Source: Mucilaginibacter sp. SMC90
GTDB lineage: Bacteria; Bacteroidota; Bacteroidia; Sphingobacteriales; Sphingobacteriaceae
Assembly (NCBI RefSeq): GCF_022811725.1
Contig: NZ_CP094527.1
Span: forward strand, 2,542,001-2,606,000
Reading direction: 5' to 3'
DNA length: 64,000 nucleotides
Shown: positions 53,531 to 61,750 of the stretch, in pieces
How the letters are laid out: each line of letters opens with the position of its first letter
Numbering within the stretch: the first letter of the stretch is position 1
Notes under the pieces: generated by a model
Told to the model about the DNA's origin: nothing
The model's input: the letters and a program-made list of their open reading frames with translations, nothing else
Databases searched by the model: none
Program-made: the position numbers and the translations under genes

Positions 53531-53665
53531 CAATTTTTGTAATAAAATGAAAAAAAAGTTGAAAAAAGTTTAAAGTTTTATGTATATATTAAAATATTTA
53601 TAAAAAATCTGATAAAACGTTGTTGCAAATTCGATAAAATGCAATGTTTTTTAAATTCTTCATAT

Positions 53666-53694
53666 AAAATTCACATAAATTTTATGTGAATTTT
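53666..53694. promoter_or_regulatory. 14-bp-arm dyad upstream of susC, possible operator
   Basis: Perfect arms AAAATTCACATAAA and TTTATGTGAATTTT around a single T. It is 172 bases upstream of the susC start. A 29-base AT-rich dyad with ATTCACAT/ATGTGAAT cores fits a dimeric regulator site; it has no G/C core for a terminator and no gene runs into it. Confidence 0.45.
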
Positions 53695-54197
53695 AATTTT
53701 TATAGTATTTGGATCAAAGCCTAAGCAAAAAACCTTTAAAATATTAATTATAAGTACCTGTTATGAGAAAATATTTGTGTAATAAGGCCCAATTTGCGTA
53801 TATGTATTAAAAATTTGAGCTGGATCCATAACTAAAAGAACTAACCGCGATTCGATTTTTTAAAAATAATAATATTTTTGTAAAAAAAATGTGACAAATG
53901 TCTTTTTTGGTTATTTATTTCTGATTAGTATTTTTTAATAATAATATTAAATCGATTACTTTTAATTTAAATTATTGATTTTGAGCTGTTTGTGATTATT
54001 GTTATTTTTTATTTATATTATGATAGTGCTTTTATGTTTTTATATAAGTATAATAAAAGGTTAATAATAGAGTTGTCGATGATCAAAGGCTTAATTTAAT
54101 AAAAATTAACCGGGATTTTTTCTAAAAAAAATCAGGTGAATTTTTTTAGAAAGCTTTAATTGATGGCAGTATAGTAATAGCTGCAGTTGTAAAATTG

Positions 54198-54629
54198 TTA
54201 TCTCCTGATTTTGAAACTCCTTAAACTGTTGTTTATAACGGGCAATGGAAGGGCAAACAAGTTTAAATTACATTGTGAGCAAAAAATGTCTGCATAGTCG
54301 GCAGTTTTTTCAGTATTTGAATGAATATTGGGGTTCTGTGGGGTTATTACCACCGTCTTTCGGTTTAAGATTGAATGATTGACGTCTGCTTCCTTTAATA
54401 AAGCAGCTAATGCCTCCGTTTGAGCTTCATCTTCGGTGGCAATTAACTGAGGCTGGATTTTCGACGCTAAATAAGTTGATCGGTTGCATTTGTGTAATTG
54501 ATTGTTTCTGGAGTAGGACGGCCTGGTTTGAGGCCTCGGTAAAATTACGCCGCTGTCATAAGATTTATCCTGTAATAATGCGATTATACAAATCAGCATT
54601 ATTATAAATGTGCTAATAAAGTATTGCAT
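54198..54629 (-). CDS. Hypothetical short secreted protein, possible STN-domain remnant
   Basis: A 143-residue frame with a hydrophobic N-terminus (MQYFISTFIIMLICIIALL). In the middle, EALAALLKEADVNHSILNRKTVVITPQNP resembles the end of an STN domain, as found in front of TonB receptors and FecR-type systems, but the first half and the receptor part are missing. The composition elsewhere is atypical and no homologous family was recognised. It could be a real small protein, or a broken remnant of a TonB-dependent receptor. Located between the susC control region and the response regulator. Confidence 0.4.
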   Translation of the reverse strand: MQYFISTFIIMLICIIALLQDKSYDSGVILPRPQTRPSYSRNNQLHKCNRSTYLASKIQPQLIATEDEAQTEALAALLKEADVNHSILNRKTVVITPQNPNIHSNTEKTADYADIFCSQCNLNLFALPLPVINNSLRSFKIRR

Positions 54630-54771
54630 TACTTTTTGGAGTTAATGAGTTTCGGTAAATATTGGCGTAGCATTCTTCTGCGAAGATTAATTTACATGCA
54701 TAAGAAGTGTAACAGATTTTCATTTATTTAAGTTTGTTTTGGTAAACAATTTTATAAACAGAAGCCTGTTT

Positions 54772-54797
54772 GCACAATACAAAGCAGTTGGTATTTT
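54772..54797. promoter_or_regulatory. 26-bp repeated dyad, copy 1 (upstream of response regulator)
   Basis: An exact 26-base copy of the sequence at 57610-57635. It includes AATAC-N10-GTATT, an inverted repeat of 5-bp half-sites with a core AAAGCAGTTG. It ends 54 bases before the GTG start of the response-regulator gene. A TAAGTTTG box (54729-54736) lies upstream. Confidence 0.65.
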
Positions 54798-54851
54798 TTT
54801 AAATAAAGATAAACTATAGATTTATCGCCAACCTTTAACGTAAAGAACACT

Positions 54852-55481
54852 GTGGAAAAACTATCGGTAATAATAGCAGATGATCATAATTTATTCATAA
54901 ACGGATTGCGCATGTTGTTGGAGGGCGAGCCGGATATTGAGGTTGCAAACGTGGCTGCCAATGGTAAAGAAATGCTGCACCTGTTACATACCCACACTCC
55001 AAGCATGGTATTGCTTGACATAAATATGCCCGGCATAAACGGATTTGAAGTTCTTAAGCGAATAAAGGATTATTATCCTAAAATAAAAGTGATTATGCTG
55101 TCTACTTATAATGAAGTACACCTGATTGAAAAGGCTAAAGCAGAAGGGGCAGATGGTTATTTATTCAAAAATGCAGAAAAGGCCGAATTATTAGAGGTTA
55201 TGCGGGCTGTAGGGCAGGGGCAATTGTGTTTTCCGCATAAACAAAGTGCGGTTAACGGAGTGCTTAATGAGCCGGACCCTTTTTTGAAGCAATTTCAGCT
55301 CACCAAAAGAGAAATTGAGCTGTTGCAGTTTATAAAACAGAATTTTACTAACCAGCAGATGGCCGATCATCTTCACCTGAGCATTTATACGGTGGAAACG
55401 CACCGCAAAAATATTATGCAAAAATTAAACCTGAAAAATCCGGTGGAGCTTAGCCGGTTTATATTACAGTATAATTTATAA
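54852..55481 (+). CDS. NarL/FixJ-type response regulator
   Basis: A 209-residue regulator: receiver domain with acidic pair D10/D11, phospho-acceptor D56 in VLLDINMPG, a Lys in GYLFKNAEK, then a LuxR-type HTH (about 140-205: LTKREIELLQFIKQNFTNQQMADHLHLSIYTVETHRKNIMQKL). The start codon is GTG at 54852; the protein sequence begins MEKLSVIIADDHN, as expected. It overlaps the convergent histidine kinase by 6 bases. The 26-bp dyad upstream of both this gene and the gene at 57888 is a candidate binding site. Confidence 0.92.
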   Translation: MEKLSVIIADDHNLFINGLRMLLEGEPDIEVANVAANGKEMLHLLHTHTPSMVLLDINMPGINGFEVLKRIKDYYPKIKVIMLSTYNEVHLIEKAKAEGADGYLFKNAEKAELLEVMRAVGQGQLCFPHKQSAVNGVLNEPDPFLKQFQLTKREIELLQFIKQNFTNQQMADHLHLSIYTVETHRKNIMQKLNLKNPVELSRFILQYNL

Positions 55482-57248
55482 GGGCTTATTGGTAAGCGGA
55501 ATATAGATTGACACAAGGGTGCCCCTGTTAACCTGCGAATCGAATTCAACTTTGCCTTTTAAAAAGTTAATCCGCGAACGAAGGTTGTTTAGCCCCATTC
55601 CTTTAAAAACTTCAGGATTGGTTGTATCAAAACCTTTGCCATTGTCTTCAATAGTGAGGCTGATGTTTTCTTCGCTTCTGATAAGTGAAATATCAACCCT
55701 GTTTGCATTGGCGTGCTTCATTACATTATTTACACTCTCCTGTAATACCCGGTACAAAATGATTTCGATGGTATCATCAAATGGCGAGTCGAAGCCTCTG
55801 CTAAAAAGGTTTATTGCAATATTATCGTTCTTTATATTTTCAATAAATTGTTTAATTACCTGCTCCAGGCCGGTTTTATGCAGGGCCCAGGGCATCATGT
55901 TATGTGATATTGTCCTTACTTCTTTAAAACCGTAATCAACAAGGTTAATTACTTTCTCAAAACGAATTCTTTGATCGTCATTTATAAAAGGGAGTTCACC
56001 ACCTATAACTGCCAGGTTAATTTTTGCTGCCGACATAGTTTGGCTCACACTGTCATGTAAATCCCGGGCAATTCTTCTTCTTTCGCTTTCTTCGGCGGCA
56101 ATGATAGCTTGCATAGCAATATTGCGCTGTTTTAACTGGGTTTGTTTATAATAAAAAAAGCCTGTAAATAGCGTCAGCAGTAAAAAAATGCCAATGCCGG
56201 CCATCCAGTAGTTGCGTTTTGTTATTTCAAACTGTTGTTGCAGCACCTGATCTTCACGTTGTTTTATTTCGTATTTGGCCTGAAGTTCATCAATTGTATT
56301 GCTGCCCGATGATTTAACATTGGCATGTTGTTTTAAATAAACCAGGGATTGACGGTAATTTCCCATCTGTTCGTACAAGTCGGCCAATTCATTGGTGGCA
56401 CTTCTTTGCATATCTGCATAATTTATTTGAATAGCGAACTGAAGGGAATTTTTTAGCGCGTCGAGTGATTGCTCATATTGTCGTTTGTTTTTATAAAGCA
56501 CACCCAGGTTAAAATAATTGATTGAAAGCGCCAGCGTATCATTTAATGATTTCTTAATATCGATGGCTTTTAAAATCTCCTCAACCGATAGGCTTTGTTT
56601 AATACTCCCCATAACATCCCCCATAAACTGATGGCTATATGCTTCAGAAGTATTTTCGCTTGTTTGCCGGGCAAGTTTTAAAGAGTCTTTAATATCAAAA
56701 GCCTGCCTGAAGTAGTTTAAGGCTTGCCGGTAGTTATTTTTTGCCTCATATAATGATCCGGCCTGGTTTAGGGCATCTATCAGTTCTGTACGCTCGCCGG
56801 TTTGGGGAGCATATGAAATTGCCAGCTTGTTAAACTCAATTGCTTTATCGTAATTTTTTAATTGAAGATATGCCTTGGCCAACCTGTTGTAGTCACCTGT
56901 TAAAACATGCTGTTGGTTTGTTTTATTAAGTATATCTGCGGCTACGTTATAATAATGAGCCGCAGAATCATACTGGTTGTTTTCGTAATAGGCTTTTCCT
57001 AAAGTTTGCGATAACAAAGCAGTAGCTTTTTTATCGTTTAGCCTGTATGCAAGGTTCAAGCCCGCTTTTGCTACTGCAATAACTTTATCCGGATTTTGTT
57101 TGCCTGCGAACCCGGCTGCCCGGGTAGCGGCTGTTAAACGCTTTTGAGATGATGCTTTGCCAAAAACAATTTGTTTTAAACTGTCAATGTTTTGCCCGGC
57201 ACAAGGAATTTTAGTAAAAATAAGCAGAAGAAACAAAAGGTACTTCAT
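55476..57248 (-). CDS. TPR-containing sensor histidine kinase
   Basis: A 590-residue kinase: signal peptide, about seven TPR repeats in the periplasm (about 40-310), a short coiled coil, one membrane helix (348-367) and a cytoplasmic HisKA_3 dimerisation domain with phospho-acceptor H398 in ARDLHDSVSQ, followed by an HATPase_c domain (NNVMKHANANRVDIS, IEDNGKGFD, GMGLNNLRSRI). This architecture is a common Bacteroidota pair with NarL regulators. It overlaps the regulator gene at 54852 by 6 bases, convergently. The TPR part probably senses a protein or peptide signal. Confidence 0.93.
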   Translation of the reverse strand: MKYLLFLLLIFTKIPCAGQNIDSLKQIVFGKASSQKRLTAATRAAGFAGKQNPDKVIAVAKAGLNLAYRLNDKKATALLSQTLGKAYYENNQYDSAAHYYNVAADILNKTNQQHVLTGDYNRLAKAYLQLKNYDKAIEFNKLAISYAPQTGERTELIDALNQAGSLYEAKNNYRQALNYFRQAFDIKDSLKLARQTSENTSEAYSHQFMGDVMGSIKQSLSVEEILKAIDIKKSLNDTLALSINYFNLGVLYKNKRQYEQSLDALKNSLQFAIQINYADMQRSATNELADLYEQMGNYRQSLVYLKQHANVKSSGSNTIDELQAKYEIKQREDQVLQQQFEITKRNYWMAGIGIFLLLTLFTGFFYYKQTQLKQRNIAMQAIIAAEESERRRIARDLHDSVSQTMSAAKINLAVIGGELPFINDDQRIRFEKVINLVDYGFKEVRTISHNMMPWALHKTGLEQVIKQFIENIKNDNIAINLFSRGFDSPFDDTIEIILYRVLQESVNNVMKHANANRVDISLIRSEENISLTIEDNGKGFDTTNPEVFKGMGLNNLRSRINFLKGKVEFDSQVNRGTLVSIYIPLTNKPL

Positions 57249-57295
57249 ATCCGGTTTCTGGTCCCGGTTAAAGATAATGATTTGATACTTATTAA

Positions 57296-57490
57296 CTATT
57301 GGAAGATTAATATTGACAACGCCGATGCAACCGCCAATACAAGAAATACAATTTGCTTGTTTTTTGCGCTTATAATGCTTGGTATGCGGCCGGTTCCCTG
57401 CAGCTTGTTGAATTTGAGTTTGTACATGGCGGATAATCCCATAAAGGTTAGGGAAATAAAGCCCACAACGTAATTTAAATAGCTCTCCAT
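57296..57490 (-). CDS. Small membrane protein, 64 aa
   Basis: A 64-residue protein with two hydrophobic segments (about 5-25 and 46-63) joined by a Lys-rich linker with FNKLQGTGRIPSIISAK. No family is recognised. It lies 47 bases upstream of the histidine kinase gene on the same strand, so it may be its first partner; it is divergent from the gene at 57888, with one 26-bp dyad in between. It could be an accessory of the kinase; this is inference. Confidence 0.5.
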   Translation of the reverse strand: MESYLNYVVGFISLTFMGLSAMYKLKFNKLQGTGRIPSIISAKNKQIVFLVLAVASALSILIFQ

Positions 57491-57887
57491 GATTTTTTAG
57501 TTTTTAGGTGAAATATGACGAATTAAAATATTCAAGGCAGCCCCGGAATTGTTGGTATTGTTTAACCGTTGTGCTTGATTGGTACAATTTTATGGAGTTG
57601 TTATAACGGGCACAATACAAAGCAGTTGGTATTTTGACGCATAACAATAAAGCCTATTTTTACAGATGTTTATTAATGATTGCACCAATACGCTATATTA
57701 AATGACGCAGGTACTCAATTAATAAAAAGGGTTAACTTTAATGGCTGCTTTGTCCGTATAAGTTGCCTGGGAAATTTTATTGGCAATTGATAAAGGTTCA
57801 ATTAAAATCAAAGGAAATATTATTCACTAAATAAAAACTTACTGATTGTCTTGTTACGATAATCGCTTTCTGCAGAAAGATAATTAA
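57491..57887. other. Divergent control region
   Basis: About 400 bases with no gene. It holds the second copy of the 26-bp dyad (57610-57635) and serves the 64-aa gene on the left and the proline-rich gene on the right. No other clear box was found. Confidence 0.5.
57610..57635. promoter_or_regulatory. 26-bp repeated dyad, copy 2
   Basis: Identical to the 26 bases at 54772-54797, in the same orientation, with AATAC-N10-GTATT symmetry. It is 253 bases before the proline-rich gene and 120 bases from the divergent 64-aa gene. A perfect 26-mer is far beyond chance; conservation of only the dyad-containing stretch argues for a regulator site. Confidence 0.65.
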
Positions 57888-58598
57888 ATGGAAATGTCAT
57901 ACATCGTCCAAAAAAAGAAGAAAAACCGGCGACGGAGCAGGTTTATACCTGGTCTTGTTTGGCTAATAGTTATATCGGGCTGTTTGGATCATGCAGCAGC
58001 CCAGAACCGCAGTAACCAATCTGATTGGAATGTGCCGCCGCCGTTAACACCAGGCACAATAACTAAAGGTAACACACAGGGCGGTGCTACGGCAACTAAG
58101 CCGGTAGTACTTACACTTACAGATATTCCTATGGTTTCGCAGCCGTTTGTTTCGGCAACGCAAATGCCCGTTCTGGCCGCAATCGGATCAACGCCGCCGG
58201 TAGTTGATGCGCCCAGCCAACCCAATATCAACGGGGAAACCGTGGGATTGCCCGAAATTCCCTCACCCGAAACGCCTGAAACCCCTCAGCTACCAAAACA
58301 AACAATCCATGACTTTCAGTTTTCAGCTGTCGTGGACCTTCCTTTGCCCGAATCGCCAGAATTGCCTCCGGCACCTGTTGAGCCAACTGTATCGGGGCAG
58401 GTAACTATTGTAAAAGGCCCAATTCCGGTAATGCCCGATATAACAGGCACTGTGCCGCTTTTACAACCTAACGAAAGCCTGATTCCGTGGTCTATCCCGG
58501 AGGTTCCGGAAAACGAAAGTTTTAAAATGATATCGCCTGCCGGAACAAAGGACGATAAGTTGAAAGGCAAACCCCATTCAAACAGGAAAAAACAGTAG
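57888..58598 (+). CDS. Proline-rich exported protein of low complexity
   Basis: A 236-residue protein: a strongly basic N-terminus (KKKKNRRRSR), one hydrophobic segment with a possible lipobox-like Cys (VISGCLDHAAAQ) and then a long Pro/Thr/Val/Glu-rich stretch (for example PEIPSPETPETPQLPKQT, LPLPESPELPPAPVEPTVSG) to a basic tail (KPHSNRKKQ). It is probably an extended, unstructured envelope-anchored spacer or adaptor. No domain is recognised. It starts the plus-strand run and lies downstream of a 26-bp dyad. The gene ends 47 bases before the DUF6263-like gene. Confidence 0.65.
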   Translation: MEMSYIVQKKKKNRRRSRFIPGLVWLIVISGCLDHAAAQNRSNQSDWNVPPPLTPGTITKGNTQGGATATKPVVLTLTDIPMVSQPFVSATQMPVLAAIGSTPPVVDAPSQPNINGETVGLPEIPSPETPETPQLPKQTIHDFQFSAVVDLPLPESPELPPAPVEPTVSGQVTIVKGPIPVMPDITGTVPLLQPNESLIPWSIPEVPENESFKMISPAGTKDDKLKGKPHSNRKKQ

Positions 58599-58645
58599 CT
58601 GTGACATAATGCCAAATTATGCGGCATTATAACAAGAATACCAAA

Positions 58646-59446
58646 ATGAAAAGTACCCCAACTGAGTTAAAATATATATTAGTTATTGTAATAGCCTTTG
58701 CAAGCAGTTTTGCTTGCGCACAGGTGAAGTTTAAGCAGGGAGATGAGTTTCAGCGGCAGGTAGTTACCAAATCAAATTGTGTTTTACAGCGTGGCAGCCA
58801 AACACTGCACGTTGGTTCGGTTTCAACGGTTGTGAAAACTTATAAGATAACTGCGGTTTCTGAAAAGGGGGCCTCTTTAACTATTACCACCGATAAGCTC
58901 ATTGACACTATAAACGCGATGAACCAAAACCTGGTATATAATTCAGGCAAGCCGGCAGATCCAAATTCTGTTATCCAGGTTGGTTTGCAAAAGATGGTAA
59001 ATAGTCAGTCAATAGTTTCAATAAACAATAAAGGAGAGATCTTAAATTTAAAACGCCCCGTTGTTGCCAATGATACGCTTTTGTCGTTTGCAGGTATTCA
59101 GCCGGAGCATTTATCGCCCGGCACTAACCTGCAGTTAATGGTCGACTTTCCTGTTAGCCTCACAGTAAAAAAAGGCTATTCATGGAAAGTTGCTACGTCA
59201 TCGGCCGAAACCAACTATACGGTTTACGCTATAAATGGGCCAACTACGGTTATTACCTATAAAACATCTGTTTTAGGTGGCAGTTTAAACAGCCGGATAA
59301 ACGGATCAATACTTATTGATAACAACACCGGCGTAATATTAAAGCGATATGCGCAAAGTGTTTCAACCGGCTATGAAATGGTGAATGGAGTAGTTTACAC
59401 AGCTACGCGCCGCACAGCTGTTACCGAAATCTGTAATAAGAAATAA
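58646..59446 (+). CDS. DUF6263-like exported protein
   Basis: A 266-residue protein when started at the ATG at 58646; an earlier ATG at 58619 adds nine residues. A signal peptide ends near SSFACAQ. The mature part is beta-rich: VKFKQGDEFQRQVVTKSNCVLQ, TVVKTYKITAVSEKGASLTITTDKL, and a C-terminal GSILIDNNTGVILKRYAQSVSTGYEM. The repeated pattern of long strands with a late KR-AQS-STG motif resembles the DUF6263 family, small periplasmic proteins with unknown function. It follows the proline-rich gene and is likely in the same transcript. Confidence 0.7.
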   Translation: MKSTPTELKYILVIVIAFASSFACAQVKFKQGDEFQRQVVTKSNCVLQRGSQTLHVGSVSTVVKTYKITAVSEKGASLTITTDKLIDTINAMNQNLVYNSGKPADPNSVIQVGLQKMVNSQSIVSINNKGEILNLKRPVVANDTLLSFAGIQPEHLSPGTNLQLMVDFPVSLTVKKGYSWKVATSSAETNYTVYAINGPTTVITYKTSVLGGSLNSRINGSILIDNNTGVILKRYAQSVSTGYEMVNGVVYTATRRTAVTEICNKK

Positions 59447-59625
59447 GCCTATGGTTAAGCAGCCGATGATGCGCTGATAAAGTATTAGCTGGCTTTTGTG
59501 TTTATATAATTAGGCTAAAGACAGGAGAAGGAAAAGGGAGTGCGTTATAAATACGGCTATCAATATCACCTCAAAGCAGTTTCATCAAGTAATTACATAC
59601 GTTCATGTAAAATACTATAGTAAAG

Positions 59626-59677
59626 GTTATTGTTTGTGTTGTTTAGTGATGTAATTCATTAAAATACAAACAATAAC
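59626..59677 (+). promoter_or_regulatory. 12-bp inverted repeat in front of the metallophosphoesterase gene
   Basis: Perfect arms GTTATTGTTTGT (59626-59637) and ACAAACAATAAC (59666-59677), 28 bases apart, ending 3 bases before the ATG at 59681. It could be a hairpin that covers the start region, or an operator. A smaller dyad TTACAT-N6-ATGTAA lies at 59593-59610. The gap 59447-59625 also has CAAAGCAGTT (59572-59581), the core of the 26-bp dyad. Confidence 0.5.
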
Positions 59678-59680
59678 GTT

Positions 59681-60700
59681 ATGAAGAATCACTTTCATGC
59701 TGATGAAAAAATAAATCACGATACCGGTAATGATGGAATAGACCGCCGTGGTTTCCTTGAATGTATGGCCTGGGCAGGCACCGGCGTACTTTGGATGATG
59801 ACAGGTGGCGTGCTTAAATCATATGGTATGAGCCAAATGATTGACAGGGCTACCGGCGGGCTTAAGAAAGGGTTGATAGTGCCCAAATCTGATTTTAGCT
59901 TCGTGCAGATCAGCGATAGTCATATCGGGTTTAACAAGGCTGCCAATCCGGATGTTGTTGGTACGCTAAATGCCGCTATCGCTAAAATTAATGGTATGCC
60001 CAGCGCACCATCATTTGTATTGCACACGGGCGATCTCTCGCACCTGGCACAGGCAGATGAGTTTGATACACTTGAGCAATCGCTGAAAAGTATAAAAACC
60101 GAAAAGATTTTTTATGTACCCGGCGAACACGATGTGACGGATAATGGCAAACTATATCTGGAACGTTTTGGTAAAGGAACCTTAGGCGACGGCTGGTACA
60201 GTTTTGATTCAAATGGCGTTCATTTCATAGGCCTGGTAAATGTAACCAATCATGTTGATGGCGGCTTAGGATACATTGGCCCGGCGCAGTTAAAATGGCT
60301 GGAAAACGATTTAAAGCCGCTATCAAACAGCACGCCTATCGTGGTGTTTGCTCATATCCCGCTTTGGGCTATTTATCCGCAATGGGGTTGGGGTACCGAC
60401 GATAGTGCACAGGCTTTAGCTTTGCTTAAGCGTTTTGGATCGGTATCGGTATTAAACGGGCATATCCACCAAACTATTCAAAAGGTAGAGGGTAATATTA
60501 CATTCCACACGGCCAATTCAACAGCTTTTCCTCAGCCCGCTCCTGGTAGCGCGCCATCGCCGGGGCCGATGAAAGTTCCTGCAGAAAAGCTTCGTGGCTT
60601 TTTGGGGCTAACCAGCGTAAATTATGTTGAGCATGATCATTCGCTTGCTATTACTGATACCCCTTTGATAGAACCTGACAAAACTATAGAGCAGAAATAA
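59681..60700 (+). CDS. Tat-type secreted metallophosphoesterase
   Basis: A 339-residue calcineurin-like phosphoesterase. The N-terminus has a twin-arginine motif DRRGFLE (Arg 22-23) before a hydrophobic stretch, so it is a folded-exported protein. Metal motifs are ISDSHIG (D79, H81), HTGDLSH (D118), VPGEHD (148-151), VVFAHIPLW and VLNGHIHQT. In the third motif the usual Asn of GNHD/E is Glu, which may alter catalysis. Substrate unknown. First gene of the four- or five-gene group that continues with YceI (2-base gap) and a cytochrome; export with them suggests a joint periplasmic task. Confidence 0.85.
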   Translation: MKNHFHADEKINHDTGNDGIDRRGFLECMAWAGTGVLWMMTGGVLKSYGMSQMIDRATGGLKKGLIVPKSDFSFVQISDSHIGFNKAANPDVVGTLNAAIAKINGMPSAPSFVLHTGDLSHLAQADEFDTLEQSLKSIKTEKIFYVPGEHDVTDNGKLYLERFGKGTLGDGWYSFDSNGVHFIGLVNVTNHVDGGLGYIGPAQLKWLENDLKPLSNSTPIVVFAHIPLWAIYPQWGWGTDDSAQALALLKRFGSVSVLNGHIHQTIQKVEGNITFHTANSTAFPQPAPGSAPSPGPMKVPAEKLRGFLGLTSVNYVEHDHSLAITDTPLIEPDKTIEQK

Positions 60701-60702
60701 AA

Positions 60703-61254
60703 ATGATGGAACGCGATATGAAAAGAATGTTGTTATTGCTGATGATAGTTTGTTATGCAGCAATAAGTAAAGCTCAGTATAAACCGGTTGAACTGGGCTC
60801 AACTTTGAAGTTTACAATTAAAAACCTGGGGTTTGATGTTGGTGGGGTATTTACCGGTTTTGAGGGGAGTATCAATTTCGATCCGCAAAATGTGGCAGGG
60901 AGCAACTTTGATGTAGCTATCAATGCATCGACAGTAAATACTGATAATAGCTTGCGCGATGAGCATTTGCGTGGAGAAAATTATTTTGATATAAAGGATT
61001 ATCCCAAAATCAGGTTGGTTTCGGGAAAAGTGGCCGTATTAAACAAAAGTGGAATGTACCAGCTAACGGGAGTGCTAACTATGAAAGGTAAGGCAAAGCA
61101 GGTATCATTCCCTTTTTCGGCCACGCCTGTTGATGATGGCTATATTTTTAAGGGGGCTTTTAAAGTAAACCGGAAAGATTTTGGCATAGGCGGCACAAGC
61201 ACCATTGCCGACGAGCTTGAGGTAGCTATCAATGTAACGGTAAAAAAAGGCTAA
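60703..61254 (+). CDS. YceI family protein (isoprenoid-binding type)
   Basis: A 183-residue exported lipocalin-like protein: signal peptide ends near ISKAQ, then YKPVELGSTLKFTIKNLGFDVGGVFTGFEGSINFDPQN and NSLRDEHLRGENYFDIKDYPKIRLVSG, GVLTMKGKAKQVSFPF, KVNRKDFGIG. YceI proteins bind polyisoprenoids such as quinones in the periplasm. The start at 60703 (MMERDM) or 60718 (MKRMLLLL) are both possible. It lies 2 bases after the metallophosphoesterase gene and 22 bases before the cytochrome gene. Confidence 0.9.
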   Translation: MMERDMKRMLLLLMIVCYAAISKAQYKPVELGSTLKFTIKNLGFDVGGVFTGFEGSINFDPQNVAGSNFDVAINASTVNTDNSLRDEHLRGENYFDIKDYPKIRLVSGKVAVLNKSGMYQLTGVLTMKGKAKQVSFPFSATPVDDGYIFKGAFKVNRKDFGIGGTSTIADELEVAINVTVKKG

Positions 61255-61276
61255 GTGCGCCGTAAACTAAAAAGAT

Positions 61277-61696
61277 ATGAGGATGATAAACAGAAAGCTA
61301 ACCGTTGTCATAGCATTATTGGCATCTGTAACGGCCACGGCAGCAACAGCTATTAACAAAGCTGACGTGGTACATTATGAAAATTTGAAAGTATTGCCAA
61401 AGGATATCAGCTCGCACGATTTGCAAAGTATTATGGCCGATGATTTTGACGATGGGCTTGGTGTTACCTGTGGCTTTTGCCATGCAAATGCAAAAAACGG
61501 ACATGGGCTTGATTTTGCAAGTGATGCTAAACCTGAAAAAGAAATTGCCCGGCAAATGATGCGCATGACCATGGGTATCAATAAAAAATATTTTAAGCTT
61601 AAACATCCCCGGATTGGCAACCAGGCACTGGTGGTTTTGTGTACTACCTGTCATAAGGGACAGGCATTCCCCGATGGTGCTGCGGGTGATAATTAA
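61277..61696 (+). CDS. Diheme c-type cytochrome, reaction-centre-cytochrome-like
   Basis: A 139-residue protein with a signal peptide (ends about residue 24) and two CxxCH heme sites: CGFCH (C65-H69) and CTTCH (C122-H126). The Met-rich helix between them, ARQMMRMTMGIN, supplies axial-ligand candidates, and the pattern resembles the photosynthetic-reaction-centre cytochrome c-like family, which in non-phototrophs is a periplasmic electron carrier. The spacing of about 57 residues between hemes fits. Follows YceI by 22 bases; suggests electron exchange with a quinone-like ligand of YceI. Confidence 0.88.
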   Translation: MRMINRKLTVVIALLASVTATAATAINKADVVHYENLKVLPKDISSHDLQSIMADDFDDGLGVTCGFCHANAKNGHGLDFASDAKPEKEIARQMMRMTMGINKKYFKLKHPRIGNQALVVLCTTCHKGQAFPDGAAGDN

Positions 61697-61750
61697 TTGT
61701 AAATTGCTTTGTAAATCGATGTTTAATAAACTAATTAAATAATCCTGAAA

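Larger units (their letters stand above)
53495..54197. other. Long AT-rich region upstream of susC
   Basis: About 700 bases, very AT-rich, without a supported gene. It contains the susC -7 box, a 14-bp-arm dyad at 53666-53694, and many runs of A and T. It probably holds further control elements of the Sus operon. Confidence 0.5.
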
